A stretch of DNA of 64,000 nucleotides from Caballeronia sp. TF1N1 (GCF_022878925.1 NZ_CP084626.1:1612001-1676000); one strand, 5' to 3'. Shown: positions 52,701 through 63,737, counted from the stretch's first letter. The notes: generated from the letters alone by a model not told the origin. Numbers and translations: made by a program.

Positions 52701-55700
52701 CGACCTGGGCACGCTTTGCAGCGGCAAGAGCGACGATCACGGCATCGTCTCGTGCGATGCCAAGCTCAAGACCGCCGGCAATATCGATCTGATCGCCGTC
52801 GCGAAAGACGGCGATGGCCGCACGGCCAACGCGAGCACGTCGGTCTGGGTCACGCGCGAAGACGAACTCTGGTTCGGCGGCGAGAACACGGACCGTATCG
52901 ACGTGCTTCCGGAAAAGAACAGCTACGAGCCCGGCGAGACCGCGCGCTTCCAGGTGCGCATGCCCTTCCGCTCGGCCACTGCGCTCGTCGCGGTGGAGCG
53001 TGAAGGCATCATCGAAACCCATGTGGTCGAACTGAACGGCAAGGACCCGACCGTCGAACTGAAGGTCGAGCAAGCGTGGGGGCCGAACGTCTACGTGTCG
53101 GTGCTCGCGTTGCGCGGACGTATCCATGAAGTGCCGTGGTATTCGTTCTTCACGTGGGGCTGGAAAGCGCCGGTCGAATGGGCGCACGCGTTCTGGTACG
53201 AAGGCCGTCAGTATCAGGCGCCGACGCCGCTCGTCGATCTCTCGAAGCCCGCGTTTCGTTACGGGCTGGCATCGATCAAGGTGGGCACGGCATCGCACAA
53301 ACTGGCGGTGAGCGTCACGCCGGACGCGAAGTCGTACACGGTGCGCGCCAAGGCGCATGTGAAGGTCAAGGTCGCGTTGCCTGACGGCAAGCCCGCGCCC
53401 GCAGGCACGCAGATCGCGGTCGCGGCCGTCGATGAAGCCCTGCTCGAACTCATGCCCAACCAAAGCTGGAACGTGCTCGACGCGATGTTGCAGCAGCGCG
53501 CCTACGGCGTGGAAACATCGACCGCGCAGATGGAGATCATCGGGCGGCGGCACTTCGGGCGCAAGGCGGTGCCAGCGGGCGGCGGCGGCGGACATAGCGC
53601 CACGCGCGAACTCTTCGATACGCTCCTGCTGTGGAATCCGCGCGTTACGCTCGATGCAAACGGAGAAGCATCCGTCGATGTGCCCTTGAACGACGCGCTC
53701 ACGCGCTTTCGCATCGTCGCCATCGCGGCGGTGGGCGCGGGACGCTTCGGCACGGGCAGCGCATCGATCCAAAGCACGCAGGACTTGCAACTCATCTCCG
53801 GGTTGCCGCCGCTCGTTCGTGTGGGCGACGCATTCCATGCGCAGTTCACGCTGCGCAACACGACGCAGCGCACCATGCGCGTCGTCGTCACGCCGCACGC
53901 CGGTTCGCTCGCGCTCGACGCACGCACGGTGGAACTCGCGCCGGAATCATCGCGGGAAGTTGCTTGGGACGTGACCACGCCCGACGTGCTCGGCATGAAC
54001 GCATCGGCGAGTCTCGCCTGGGACGTGAGCGCGGTGGAGCAAGGCAGCGCTTCGGCCACGAAGCCCGCGAGCGATGCCGTCAAGCTCCAGCAGCGCGTCG
54101 TCGCGGCCATTCCGGTCACGACGCAGCAAGCGACCATCGCGCAGGTGGACGGCACGTTCAGCGTGCCCGTCGCGCCGCCCGCCGATGCCAGCACGTCGAG
54201 CAACGGCGCCGTGCGCGGCGGTATCGCGGTGTCCTTGCAGCCGAAGCTCGCGGACGGCTTGCCCGGCGTGCGACGCTGGTTCGAACGCTATCCGTATAAC
54301 TGCCTCGAACAGCAGACTTCGCGCGCGCTCGGCCTCATGGACGCAGCGCAATGGCAAGCCGTGCTCACGCGCATGCCGTCGTATCTGGATCGCGACGGTC
54401 TCGCGAACTACTTCCCGCCCTACGACGACGAACGTCCGACCGGCAGCCCGACGCTCAGCGCGTACTTGCTCGCGGTATCGGACGAAGCGTCGAAGCTCGA
54501 CCGCCGTTTTGCAATGCCCGCGGAATTGCGCGATCAGCTCGCCGCCGGTCTCGCGAATTTCGTCGACGGCAAGCTCGAACGCAAGTTCTGGGCGCCGCGC
54601 AACGACCTCGACTTCGAAAAGCTCGCCGCCATCGAAGCGCTTTCGCGCTACGGTCTCGCGCAGCCGCGCATGCTCGGTTCGATCACCGTCGCGCCGGATC
54701 AATGGCCGACCTCGGCCGTGCTCGACTACTACGCGATACTTTCGCGCGTGGACGGTATAGCCGATCGTGAAGCGAAACGCGCGCAGGCCGAACAGATCAT
54801 CCGTGCGCGGCTCACGTATCAGGGCACGCGTCTCACGTTCTCGACCGAACGCGACGACGATCTCTGGTGGCTCATGACTGGCAGCGAAACCAACGCCGCG
54901 CGCACCGCACTCATCTTCGCAAACGCGCCCGCGTGGAAGGACGAGATGCCGCGACTCGTGGCCGGCCTCCTCGCGCTGCAGAAAAACGGCGCATGGCAGA
55001 CCACGACCGCCAATCTTTGGGGCTCGCTCGCGGTGGGACGCTTCTCGCAAATTTTCGAAAGCACGCCGGTCACGGGACGCACGAACATTGCGCTGGGCGC
55101 GGCGACGCAGAGCGTGGACTGGAGCGCTGCCGCGCCTGCATCGGCGTCGTCGTCGGCGACCCCGATCACTAAGAGTGTCAACACGCGCAGCAGCTTGCTG
55201 CCGTGGTCAACCGGCTCGCTCACGTTGACGCAAGACGGCACGGGCAAACCTTGGGCAACCATCGAAAGCCTTGCGGCCGTCGCGTTGAAGGCGCCGTTCG
55301 CGGCGGGCTATCGCATCGTGAAGACGGTGACGCCGGTCGATCCCGCCGTGAAGGGCGTGCTCTCGCGCGGCGACATCGTGCGCGTGCATCTCGACATCGA
55401 CGCGCAAAGCGACATGACCTGGGTCGTCGTCAACGATCCGATTCCCGCTGGCGCGACCATTCTCGGCTCCGGTCTCGGACGCGACTCGGAAGCGGCGACT
55501 TCCGGCGAGAAGCCGGATCGCGGTTCGTGGCCTGCCTTCGTGGAACGCGGTTTCGAAGGGTATCGCGCGTATTACGACTATCTGCCGAAGGGCAAGCTGC
55601 AAGTCGAATACACGATGCGGCTGAATAACGCCGGTTCGTTCGGCCTGCCGCCGACGCGTGTGGAAGCGCTCTACGCGCCGTCATCGTTCGGCGCATTGCC

Positions 55701-55746
55701 CAACGCGACGGTCGTCGTGAAGCCGCTCGCCGCCAGCGCGAAGTGA
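49717..55746 (+). CDS. Bacterial alpha-2-macroglobulin with thioester motif
   Basis: Large periplasmic protease trap thought to protect the envelope when the wall is breached. Of 2009 residues (E. coli YfhM about 1650), the N-terminal signal MKKQKWILAATTLIAAFGMS carries no lipobox Cys, unlike the lipoprotein YfhM. Macroglobulin-like domains, a central region with WFGGENTDRIDVLPEKNSYEPGE (family block: KNSYEPGE) and MG10-type LLLWNPRVTLDANGEA follow. The thioester CLEQ lies at residues 1529-1532 (YPYNCLEQQTSRALG). The C-terminal domain includes YDYLPKGKLQVEYTMRLNN. ATG 49717, with 49729 as alternative. pbpC starts 4 bases after its stop, the usual partner. Confidence 0.95.
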   Translation: MSRVMKKQKWILAATTLIAAFGMSVAMYRADAARVVTVSPQGKVAQVRQVVVKFDEAMIAFGSPSAAAPGKLACSGAPAAATAGGARWIDEKTWAYDFNADLPPGVRCGIDLNSGLKSSAGNALSGPSHFAFQTGGPFVTRLEPSYGDIEEDQTFVLRLNGPATQASVLDHVWCESSALGNRIPVRTSDDATRGALLKHFGLAKESDRVLTLACGQTLPSGSKMQLVYGAGVTGPSGMPNDVEKRFDYKVRDPFSASFTCERENANAPCTPLRPLRLMFTAPISRADAQKFALRGPKGTVAPHFDEDSKDAEVEAVEFAAPLPERTDLTIEAPANLKDVSGRTLANADFFPLKTATAPMPPLAKFSSGTFGIIERFAEPDMPAMLPVTLRHVEADLHVQGLDSGTSQITKLRLDADTDIRQWMRNVDLFDGIGMSRSSIEARMPSLLKNGIAPVIVPESDGTVSRDPTIDIRSLSLLRKRAGVETLTLPAADPKALRPFEVVGIPLAKPGFYVVELASPALGASLMGRNKSMFVRTSVLVTNLGVHFKQGRENSLVWVTTLDKGKPVANADVRVTDCNGDQVATGKTDAQGLATIGKPLAAIRECNENSLSYGGFFVSARVTDPVTGPDMAFVTSDWNRGIESWRFNVPTDMSTSRTVRAHTIFDRTLLRAGETVSMKHLMRVETLKGFGFPPKYPTRVTIRHIGSGQTWHMPLAWSADHSADSSFAIPAAAKLGEYSVTLDNGAASDTNDASDDGGEGSNVTQSYETGSFRVEEFRLPVFKGTVSAGDSKSAGLIAAQEAPVDVHLEYVQGGPASNQRVQVSALVRDTSPPFASDYDAFSFSPYRKPADDGASAPAEDEDSEQQTETTTKLVADKLRVTLDRNGDGKLIVKPLPAVDSPKRLALEASFADPNGEIQTISGSATLWPAAVAVGVKAAHWASVGGSVPVQALALDLQGKPRAGVSVEIKGMARVMSSSRKRMVGGFYAYDNHSETNDLGTLCSGKSDDHGIVSCDAKLKTAGNIDLIAVAKDGDGRTANASTSVWVTREDELWFGGENTDRIDVLPEKNSYEPGETARFQVRMPFRSATALVAVEREGIIETHVVELNGKDPTVELKVEQAWGPNVYVSVLALRGRIHEVPWYSFFTWGWKAPVEWAHAFWYEGRQYQAPTPLVDLSKPAFRYGLASIKVGTASHKLAVSVTPDAKSYTVRAKAHVKVKVALPDGKPAPAGTQIAVAAVDEALLELMPNQSWNVLDAMLQQRAYGVETSTAQMEIIGRRHFGRKAVPAGGGGGHSATRELFDTLLLWNPRVTLDANGEASVDVPLNDALTRFRIVAIAAVGAGRFGTGSASIQSTQDLQLISGLPPLVRVGDAFHAQFTLRNTTQRTMRVVVTPHAGSLALDARTVELAPESSREVAWDVTTPDVLGMNASASLAWDVSAVEQGSASATKPASDAVKLQQRVVAAIPVTTQQATIAQVDGTFSVPVAPPADASTSSNGAVRGGIAVSLQPKLADGLPGVRRWFERYPYNCLEQQTSRALGLMDAAQWQAVLTRMPSYLDRDGLANYFPPYDDERPTGSPTLSAYLLAVSDEASKLDRRFAMPAELRDQLAAGLANFVDGKLERKFWAPRNDLDFEKLAAIEALSRYGLAQPRMLGSITVAPDQWPTSAVLDYYAILSRVDGIADREAKRAQAEQIIRARLTYQGTRLTFSTERDDDLWWLMTGSETNAARTALIFANAPAWKDEMPRLVAGLLALQKNGAWQTTTANLWGSLAVGRFSQIFESTPVTGRTNIALGAATQSVDWSAAAPASASSSATPITKSVNTRSSLLPWSTGSLTLTQDGTGKPWATIESLAAVALKAPFAAGYRIVKTVTPVDPAVKGVLSRGDIVRVHLDIDAQSDMTWVVVNDPIPAGATILGSGLGRDSEAATSGEKPDRGSWPAFVERGFEGYRAYYDYLPKGKLQVEYTMRLNNAGSFGLPPTRVEALYAPSSFGALPNATVVVKPLAASAK

Positions 55747-55750
55747 CGCC

Positions 55751-57973
55751 GTGAAGCGCGCCCTGTGCTTTCTGATCGGCTGCGTCGTGGCAACGGCGGC
55801 GTGCGCGGCGCCGAGCTTCGACGAGGTGCGCGCGAACTGGCGCAGTTCCGACTGGGTGCTGTTGTCGCGCGATGGCGAACCGCTGCAACGCACGCGTGTC
55901 GATACGCACGCGCGGCGCGGCGACTGGGTTGCGCTTGCGGATGTCTCGCCCGCGTTGCGTGAGGCCATCGTGGTTTCGGAAGACAAGCGCTTCTACGACC
56001 ACGCGGGCGTCGACTGGCGCGGCGCGGCGGCGGCGGCATGGGCGAATCTTTGGAACACCCGCACGCGTGGTGCATCGACGGTGACGATGCAGCTCACCGG
56101 ACTCATCGACGACGATAACGGCAAGCCGAACGGCCGCCGCAATATCGGCGAAAAGGCGCAGCAGACAGTAGGCGCGCTATGGCTCGAACGGAGCTGGCGC
56201 AAGGATCAGATTCTCGAGGCGTATCTGAATCTCGTGCCGTTTCGCGGCGAGATCGTGGGTTTGTCGGCGTTGTCGCAGACGCTTTTCAACAAGGCGCCGT
56301 CCGGGCTCGATGAACGCGAGGCCGCACTCGCCGCCGCGCTCGTGCGCGCGCCGAATGCGCGTTATGACAAGGTCGCGTCGCGCGCCTGCGTCATCTTGCG
56401 CGACATGCAGGCTTTGCATACGAGCGACAAGACGCACGCGAACGACCCGTGCGTCAACCTGGACAGCTATGTGCAACTGACGCTCACACGCACCGCGTCG
56501 GCGCCGGGCTTCGCACAAGGCGACGACGCGCTCGCGCCGCATTTCGCGCGGCGCGTTGCAAGCGAAACGCATCCCAAGGCGGGCGATCGCGTGCGCTCGA
56601 CGCTCGATGCGCATGTGCAGCGCTTCGCGCGCGACACGCTCGCGCGCACGCTTGCCGAACTCAACGCGCGGGCTCATCCGCGCAATGTGCACGACGCGGC
56701 GGCGGTGGTGATCGACAACGCATCCGGCGATGTGCTCGCTTGGGTCGGTTCGGCGGGCGGCTTGTCGAACGCGCCCGAAGTCGATGCGGTGCTCGCCGCG
56801 CGGCAGGCCGGCTCGACGCTCAAGCCGTTTTTGTATGCGCAGGCCATCGACGAAAAACGCCTGACCGCGGCCACGCTGCTCGACGACGCGCCGCTCGATC
56901 TCGCCACCGGCGGCGGCCTCTATATTCCACAAAACTACGATCACGACTTCAAGGGCTGGGTGAGCGTGCGTACGGCGCTCGGGTCGTCGCTCAACGTACC
57001 GGCAGTGCGCGCGCTCGTGCTCGTCACGCCGCATCGCTTTGCAAAGACGCTGGTCGCGCTCGGTCTGCCGCTCACGCAAGCGGGCGATTATTACGGCTTC
57101 AGCCTCGCGCTCGGCAGCGCGGATGTCACGCTGGCCACGCTTACCAATGCATATCGCGCGCTGGCCAACGGCGGTGTCGCGCGGCCGTCGTTCGATCTCG
57201 CGAGCCACGCTGCCGCGCCTGCGGGAAAGCGCGTGTTCAGCCCGGAGGCGAGTTTCATCGTCACGGACATGCTCGCCGACAACAACGCGCGCACGCGCAC
57301 CTTCGGTTTCGACAGCGTGCTCGCCACGCGCACTTTCAGCGCGGTCAAGACCGGCACCAGCAAGGACATGCGCGATAACTGGGCCGTCGGTTTCACTTCG
57401 CGATACACCGTCGGCGTGTGGGTCGGCAATGCCGATGGCGCGCCTATGTGGGACGTCTCCGGCGTCACCGGCGCGGCGCCCGCGTGGAATGCGCTAGTCG
57501 GCTATCTGCATCGGCGAGCCGCCAGCCACGCGCCAACCGCGCCGTCGGGCGTGATCGAAACGCAGGTCGCGTATCAGAACGATATCGAACCGAAGCGCGG
57601 GGAATGGTTCGTGCGCGGCACGCAGATGAGCGCTATCGGCATCACGGCGAACGCGGCGGGCTCAAGCGGAGCGAGCGGCAAAGGGGACAGCCAGGCGGCG
57701 CGCATCGGAGCGCCGACCAATGGCACCATCTTCGCGCTCGATCCCGACATTCCGCCCGCGCGCCAGCGCGTGTGGTTCGAACGCTCGGGCAATGGCGCGC
57801 TCGCCTGGCGTCTCGACGGCAAGCCGTTCGGCCGCGATGCGCGCGTCGCCTGGCTGCCATGGCCGGGACATCACGTCCTCGAACTCGTCAATGCGCGCGG
57901 CAACGCGGTCGATTCAATCGCCTTCGAAGTGCGCGGCGCGTTTCTCAAGACTGCTCAAAGGCCGTCGCGGTAA
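55751..57973 (+). CDS. pbpC: Penicillin-binding protein 1C
   Basis: Bifunctional murein synthase of the PBP1C class. GTG start at 55751, 740 residues. Signal-like N-terminus ending ATAACAAPS. Glycosyltransferase (GT51) domain with VVSEDKRFYDHAGVDWRG and RGASTVTMQLTGLI. Transpeptidase domain with SxxK STLK (Ser355), SxN SSLN and KTGTS (Lys533). The C-terminal BiPBP_C-type domain ends the protein (GTIFALDPDIPPARQRVWF). It follows alpha-2-macroglobulin by 4 bases, the widely conserved pair. Confidence 0.96.
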   Translation: MKRALCFLIGCVVATAACAAPSFDEVRANWRSSDWVLLSRDGEPLQRTRVDTHARRGDWVALADVSPALREAIVVSEDKRFYDHAGVDWRGAAAAAWANLWNTRTRGASTVTMQLTGLIDDDNGKPNGRRNIGEKAQQTVGALWLERSWRKDQILEAYLNLVPFRGEIVGLSALSQTLFNKAPSGLDEREAALAAALVRAPNARYDKVASRACVILRDMQALHTSDKTHANDPCVNLDSYVQLTLTRTASAPGFAQGDDALAPHFARRVASETHPKAGDRVRSTLDAHVQRFARDTLARTLAELNARAHPRNVHDAAAVVIDNASGDVLAWVGSAGGLSNAPEVDAVLAARQAGSTLKPFLYAQAIDEKRLTAATLLDDAPLDLATGGGLYIPQNYDHDFKGWVSVRTALGSSLNVPAVRALVLVTPHRFAKTLVALGLPLTQAGDYYGFSLALGSADVTLATLTNAYRALANGGVARPSFDLASHAAAPAGKRVFSPEASFIVTDMLADNNARTRTFGFDSVLATRTFSAVKTGTSKDMRDNWAVGFTSRYTVGVWVGNADGAPMWDVSGVTGAAPAWNALVGYLHRRAASHAPTAPSGVIETQVAYQNDIEPKRGEWFVRGTQMSAIGITANAAGSSGASGKGDSQAARIGAPTNGTIFALDPDIPPARQRVWFERSGNGALAWRLDGKPFGRDARVAWLPWPGHHVLELVNARGNAVDSIAFEVRGAFLKTAQRPSR

Positions 57974-58201
57974 GGCCGAAGCTTGCCTTGCAGCATGCAA
58001 AATATTGATGCGTCATCCAATCTGCATTGCGCGACGTTAAAGATTGTGCGCTCGTGTGGTGCGCGCGGCGGGGTCGTGCACAATGCGAGCCGTCATCGTT
58101 CGGGACTTGTTTTTGCCCTATGCTTAACGGCAAAGTCGTTATTCTGTCGTAAGCCCGGACGCATCGATTCATCATTCTTTTCCATTGCCTGGAGTGCCGT
58201 C

Positions 58202-58810
58202 ATGCTGAAAAAGCTGCTGATGCTGTGCTTTGCGTTGATGCTGTCCGTCGGAACCGCGTTTGCCGCGGTCGATGTCAATACGGCCGATCAAGCCGCGCTC
58301 GATTCCGTGAAGGGCTTGGGTCCGGTGAAGTCGAAAGCGATCGTCGACGAGCGCGCGAAGAACGGCCCGTTCAAGGACGCCGACGATCTCGCGACGCGCG
58401 TGAAGGGTCTTGGAACGAAGTCCGTGGCCAAGCTCGAGGAGAACGGCCTGACCATCGGCGGATCGTCGCAGCCGCCCACGGGCAAGACCACGAAGCCCGC
58501 CGTGAGCAGCACGCAAGGCGCCGCGCCGTCCAACTCGACGGTCAAATCATCGACAGCCGCCACGGCGGCAACCTCGCCCGCGGCCACCACCGCGCAAACG
58601 CCAGCCGCCACGCCGCAAGCGCCGGCTACCGCCACACCTGCTTCGGCTACGAAAAAGAGTTCGCGCAAGTCCAAGGCCGCAAGCGCGGCGGCGGCTGCAA
58701 GCGCGGCGCCGGCAGCGACGACGACACCCGCCGCGGCAAGCGATGCGAAGCCTTCGAAGCGCAAGAGCAAGAAAGACAAGGCCGCGAGCGCCGCGGCTGC
58801 CAGTCAATAA
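58202..58810 (+). CDS. ComEA-like helix-hairpin-helix exported protein with Ala/Lys-rich tail
   Basis: The 202-residue protein has a Sec signal (about 1-21, ending AFA), one ComEA-type helix-hairpin-helix unit (VDVNTADQAALDSVKGLGP, GPFKDADDLATRVKGLG) as in periplasmic DNA-binding ComEA, and then about 115 residues rich in Ala/Thr/Ser/Pro with Lys clusters (KKSSRKSKAASAAAA, KPSKRKSKKDKAASAA). GGAG precedes the ATG. ComEA partners are not nearby. The tail resembles histone-H1-like disordered basic sequence. DNA binding is inferred, not shown. Confidence 0.87.
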   Translation: MLKKLLMLCFALMLSVGTAFAAVDVNTADQAALDSVKGLGPVKSKAIVDERAKNGPFKDADDLATRVKGLGTKSVAKLEENGLTIGGSSQPPTGKTTKPAVSSTQGAAPSNSTVKSSTAATAATSPAATTAQTPAATPQAPATATPASATKKSSRKSKAASAAAAASAAPAATTTPAAASDAKPSKRKSKKDKAASAAAASQ

Positions 58811-58973
58811 AAGTTAGAAAAGATCGAGGCGAGCAGGCGACGGCCAACCGCATCATGCCGTCGCCCTTCAACCTCAAGTAGTTCGTCTCAAAGCTCGCGT
58901 TTCGCTCTTTTCGCACGATGCAAGCGCGTCACGCGAGCCACCCCACCCCGCAACTTCTCGTAGTGAGACTGCC

Positions 58974-59432
58974 ATGAGCCTAATCGATATCCTCGCCTCC
59001 ACCCTCGGCAACTCGTCGCAACAAGGCGGCCAACCCGGTCAATCCGGCCAGGCTGCGCTGATCACGGCGGCGCTCGAATTCGTCAACAACCAGCCGGGCG
59101 GTATCGCGGGGCTGATCCAGCGCTTTCATCAGGCGGGCGCGGGCGACATCGTGTCGTCATGGATCGGCACGGGCGAAAACAAGCCCATCAGCCCGGACAC
59201 GCTGAACAACGCGCTCGGCTCGGACAACGTCGGTGCGCTCGCGCAGAAAGCCGGCGTGTCGAGCGATCAGTTGTCGGGCATGCTCGCGGCGGTGCTTCCG
59301 CATATCGTCGACCGCGCGACGCCGAACGGCGAAGTGCCCGCCAATGGCCAGATGGATCTGTCGAGTGTGCTCGGATCGCTAGGCGGCCTGGCGGGTCTCT
59401 TCGGCAAGAACGAAGCGCCGAAACAAGGCTGA
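58974..59432 (+). CDS. YidB/DUF937-family protein
   Basis: 152 residues, family YidB (DUF937): SLIDILASTLGNS, GGIAGLIQRFHQAGAGDIVSSWIG, NKPISPDTLNNALGSDNVGAL and LSGMLAAVLPHIVDRATPNG. Cytoplasmic by sequence, with no membrane helix or signal. Function unknown. Gly/Gln-rich patch near residues 14-26. Followed by its own terminator, opposite clpB. Confidence 0.93.
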   Translation: MSLIDILASTLGNSSQQGGQPGQSGQAALITAALEFVNNQPGGIAGLIQRFHQAGAGDIVSSWIGTGENKPISPDTLNNALGSDNVGALAQKAGVSSDQLSGMLAAVLPHIVDRATPNGEVPANGQMDLSSVLGSLGGLAGLFGKNEAPKQG

Positions 59433-59457
59433 GTCTGATTCATCGCGTTTGTGTTGG

Positions 59458-59490
59458 ACCCCGCAAGCGGTCGCCTTGCGGGGTTTTTGT
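59458..59490 (+). terminator. Intrinsic terminator of the yidB-like gene
   Basis: ACCCCGCAAG (59458-59467) pairs with CTTGCGGGGT (59475-59484), followed by TTTTGTTTT. Confidence 0.9.
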
Positions 59491-59537
59491 TTTGCGGGCC
59501 GCGGCGTTGGCGTCATCGATCGTTCCCGCTGCCGCCA

Positions 59538-59571
59538 AACAAAAAGGGCGATGGATCACCCATCGCCCTTT
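59538..59571 (-). terminator. Intrinsic terminator of clpB
   Basis: On the minus strand an 11-bp stem (AAAGGGCGATG with CATCGCCCTTT) has a 7-base loop and then TTTTTGTTTG. Confidence 0.92.
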
Positions 59572-59610
59572 AGAAATCGCCGCCGAAAAACAAGCAGCGA
59601 TCAACCGCCT

Positions 59611-62208
<2,598 letters not shown>

Positions 62209-62237
62209 TATTGAAAGCTCCAATTCGAATACGACCA

Positions 62238-62265
62238 AAATGAGGCGCTTTTGGCCGGTTTCAAG
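62238..62265 (-). promoter_or_regulatory. Sigma-32 (RpoH) promoter of clpB
   Basis: Minus strand: CTTGAAA (62259-62265), 13-base spacer, CCTCATTT (62238-62245), matching the sigma-32 consensus CTTGAAA and CCCCATnT at seven of eight -10 positions. The -10 box ends 29 bases before the clpB ATG. Confidence 0.8.
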
Positions 62266-62396
62266 CCTTGTTTAGCCGCTTGCGCGCACTTTTTCGCCTG
62301 ATTTCGAGAAAGCCCGCGCGAGCGTCGGCGCATGAGAATGACCTGTCCGTCCGGTTTTCGTTCACCGTCCGGCCGCGTGCAAGACTGAACCGCGCG

Positions 62397-62882
62397 TCAG
62401 GCAGACGAGCTTTGCATGCGCTCGACCGATACCGGAATCACGCTCACGATGCCAAGCAACTGCGAGAGCTCATCCGCCGGACGCGCGAGTCCGCCGACCG
62501 TATGCTTGTCGAGTTCCGCAAGGAAGGCATCGCGCGCCGTCGCGAATACGCCGCGCAACAAGCAGGCCGACTGAATCACGCATTGCCGGTGTGCCTTGTC
62601 GCGCGAAAAACAACCGACAATGTCGAAGTCGCTTTCCATTGTGCGCACGATCTCGCCGATCGTCAGGTAAGGCGTGCGCTCGCCAAGTCGCAGTCCGCCA
62701 TGACGCCCTCGCACCGTTTCCACCCAGCCGAGTTCGCCCAATTGCTGGACTATTTTCATCAGATGATTTCTTGAGATGCCATAGGCCTCGGATATCTCGC
62801 CGATGGTCGAAAGGCGGGACGGGCGCACGGCAAGGTAAAGCAGGACGCGCAGGGTGTAGTCGGTGTAGTCGGTCAGTCGCAT
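62397..62882 (-). CDS. nsrR: Rrf2-family regulator, NsrR-type
   Basis: Winged-helix Fe-S repressor sensing nitric oxide in relatives. ATG 62882 (MRLTDYTDYTLRVLLYLA) gives 161 residues. Winged helix with ISEAYGISRNHLMKIVQQLGELGWVETVRGRHGG (seen as ISRNHLMKIVQQLG and VRGRHGGLRLG). Three cysteines at 91, 101 and 107 (CFSRDKAHRQCVIQSACLL) fit the cluster. Divergent from a truncated globin gene, a typical NsrR target. A perfect 21-bp dyad lies between them. NsrR is favoured over IscR because of the N-terminus and the globin neighbour. Confidence 0.9.
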   Translation of the reverse strand: MRLTDYTDYTLRVLLYLAVRPSRLSTIGEISEAYGISRNHLMKIVQQLGELGWVETVRGRHGGLRLGERTPYLTIGEIVRTMESDFDIVGCFSRDKAHRQCVIQSACLLRGVFATARDAFLAELDKHTVGGLARPADELSQLLGIVSVIPVSVERMQSSSA

Positions 62883-63194
62883 GATGTCACGATGATTTTG
62901 TGCGCGGAACACGCGCATCGAGAACAACGGAGCCAGAGGCACGCGGGCAAACGAAGAGCAGACGGCGAAAGCGGCGCGACGCGGGATGCGCGGAAAAACA
63001 CCGCGAGTGCGCAAGCGACAACGACCTCCGCGCACACACAAGGTCTAAGATCCTGACGCGGCCTGCCACGAAAAATTGAACGACCGGTCGGATTATCGCT
63101 GTTCAAGACGCGACATTTTGCGACAAAACAGCGCCTATCGTCAGCATAATGTGCTGACGCTTGCGTGTAAGCATCCGCATAACATTTATTTGCC
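62883..63194. other. Divergent control region between the NsrR-type regulator and the globin gene
   Basis: 312 bases, no gene supported. It contains the dyad at 63139-63159. A sequence close to the NsrR consensus (AAGATGYATTT half-sites) was not clearly seen; the region AAGCATCCGCATAACATTT (63169-63187) is a loose candidate. Confidence 0.45.
63139..63159. promoter_or_regulatory. Perfect 21-bp dyad, candidate operator of the globin gene
   Basis: CGTCAGCA, spacer TAATG, TGCTGACG, centred 46 bases upstream of the globin ATG. The spacer and inner arm include CATAAT, which could be a -10 element, so a bound protein would block transcription. The binding protein is not known. Confidence 0.5.
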
Positions 63195-63737
63195 ATGACC
63201 CTTCACGAATCATCTGCCCGCCCGGCTCGCTTTGCGGAACCGGACGAAGCCAACATCCGGACGCTCGTGGAGACGTTTTATCGCCGTGTCGATGACGATC
63301 CCCTGCTCGGCCCGATCTTTTCGCGCGAACTGACGGGCCGCTGGGACGAGCATCTCGCCAAAATGACGACCTTCTGGTCGAGCCTCGTGTTGGGAACGAA
63401 GCAGTATCGCGGGAATGTGCAGGAGGCGCATCGGCCGCTCGAAGGTATCGCGCCCGAGCATTTCGCACGCTGGCTTACGCTCTTTCTCGACACCGTGGAC
63501 GCGCGTTACGAGCCGGCCGCCGCCGTGCAGTTCATGGAACCAGCACTGCGGATCGCGCACAGTTTGCAATTGAGCAAGTTCGGCTGGGATTACAAGATTC
63601 CCGACGCGCAGCAGGAACTTCTCGCGGCGCTCAAACGGCAGCGCACCGGCGGCCGGGAAGAGCCGCGTTTCGCGGAGCGGCCTCCGGGGGAGGCGTTTCC
63701 AGCGAGGTTCGTGGGACGTTCGGCGGATACGAAGTGA
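63195..63737 (+). CDS. Group III truncated hemoglobin
   Basis: Small globin likely to handle nitric oxide or oxygen. 180 residues with helix-B region LVETFYRRVDDDPLLGPIF, FWSSLVLGTKQYRG and proximal heme His79 in NVQEAHRPLEGI, as in class III (Ctb-like) truncated hemoglobins. The fold ends near residue 150; about 30 further residues are Arg/Pro/Glu-rich and probably disordered. Divergent from the NsrR-type regulator gene, which probably controls it. Confidence 0.9.
   Translation: MTLHESSARPARFAEPDEANIRTLVETFYRRVDDDPLLGPIFSRELTGRWDEHLAKMTTFWSSLVLGTKQYRGNVQEAHRPLEGIAPEHFARWLTLFLDTVDARYEPAAAVQFMEPALRIAHSLQLSKFGWDYKIPDAQQELLAALKRQRTGGREEPRFAERPPGEAFPARFVGRSADTK

Noticed and set aside
62883..63194. 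A canonical NsrR box
   Set aside because: No pair of AAGATGYATTT-like half-sites was convincing; only a loose match at 63169-63187 was noted, so it is not listed as a site.
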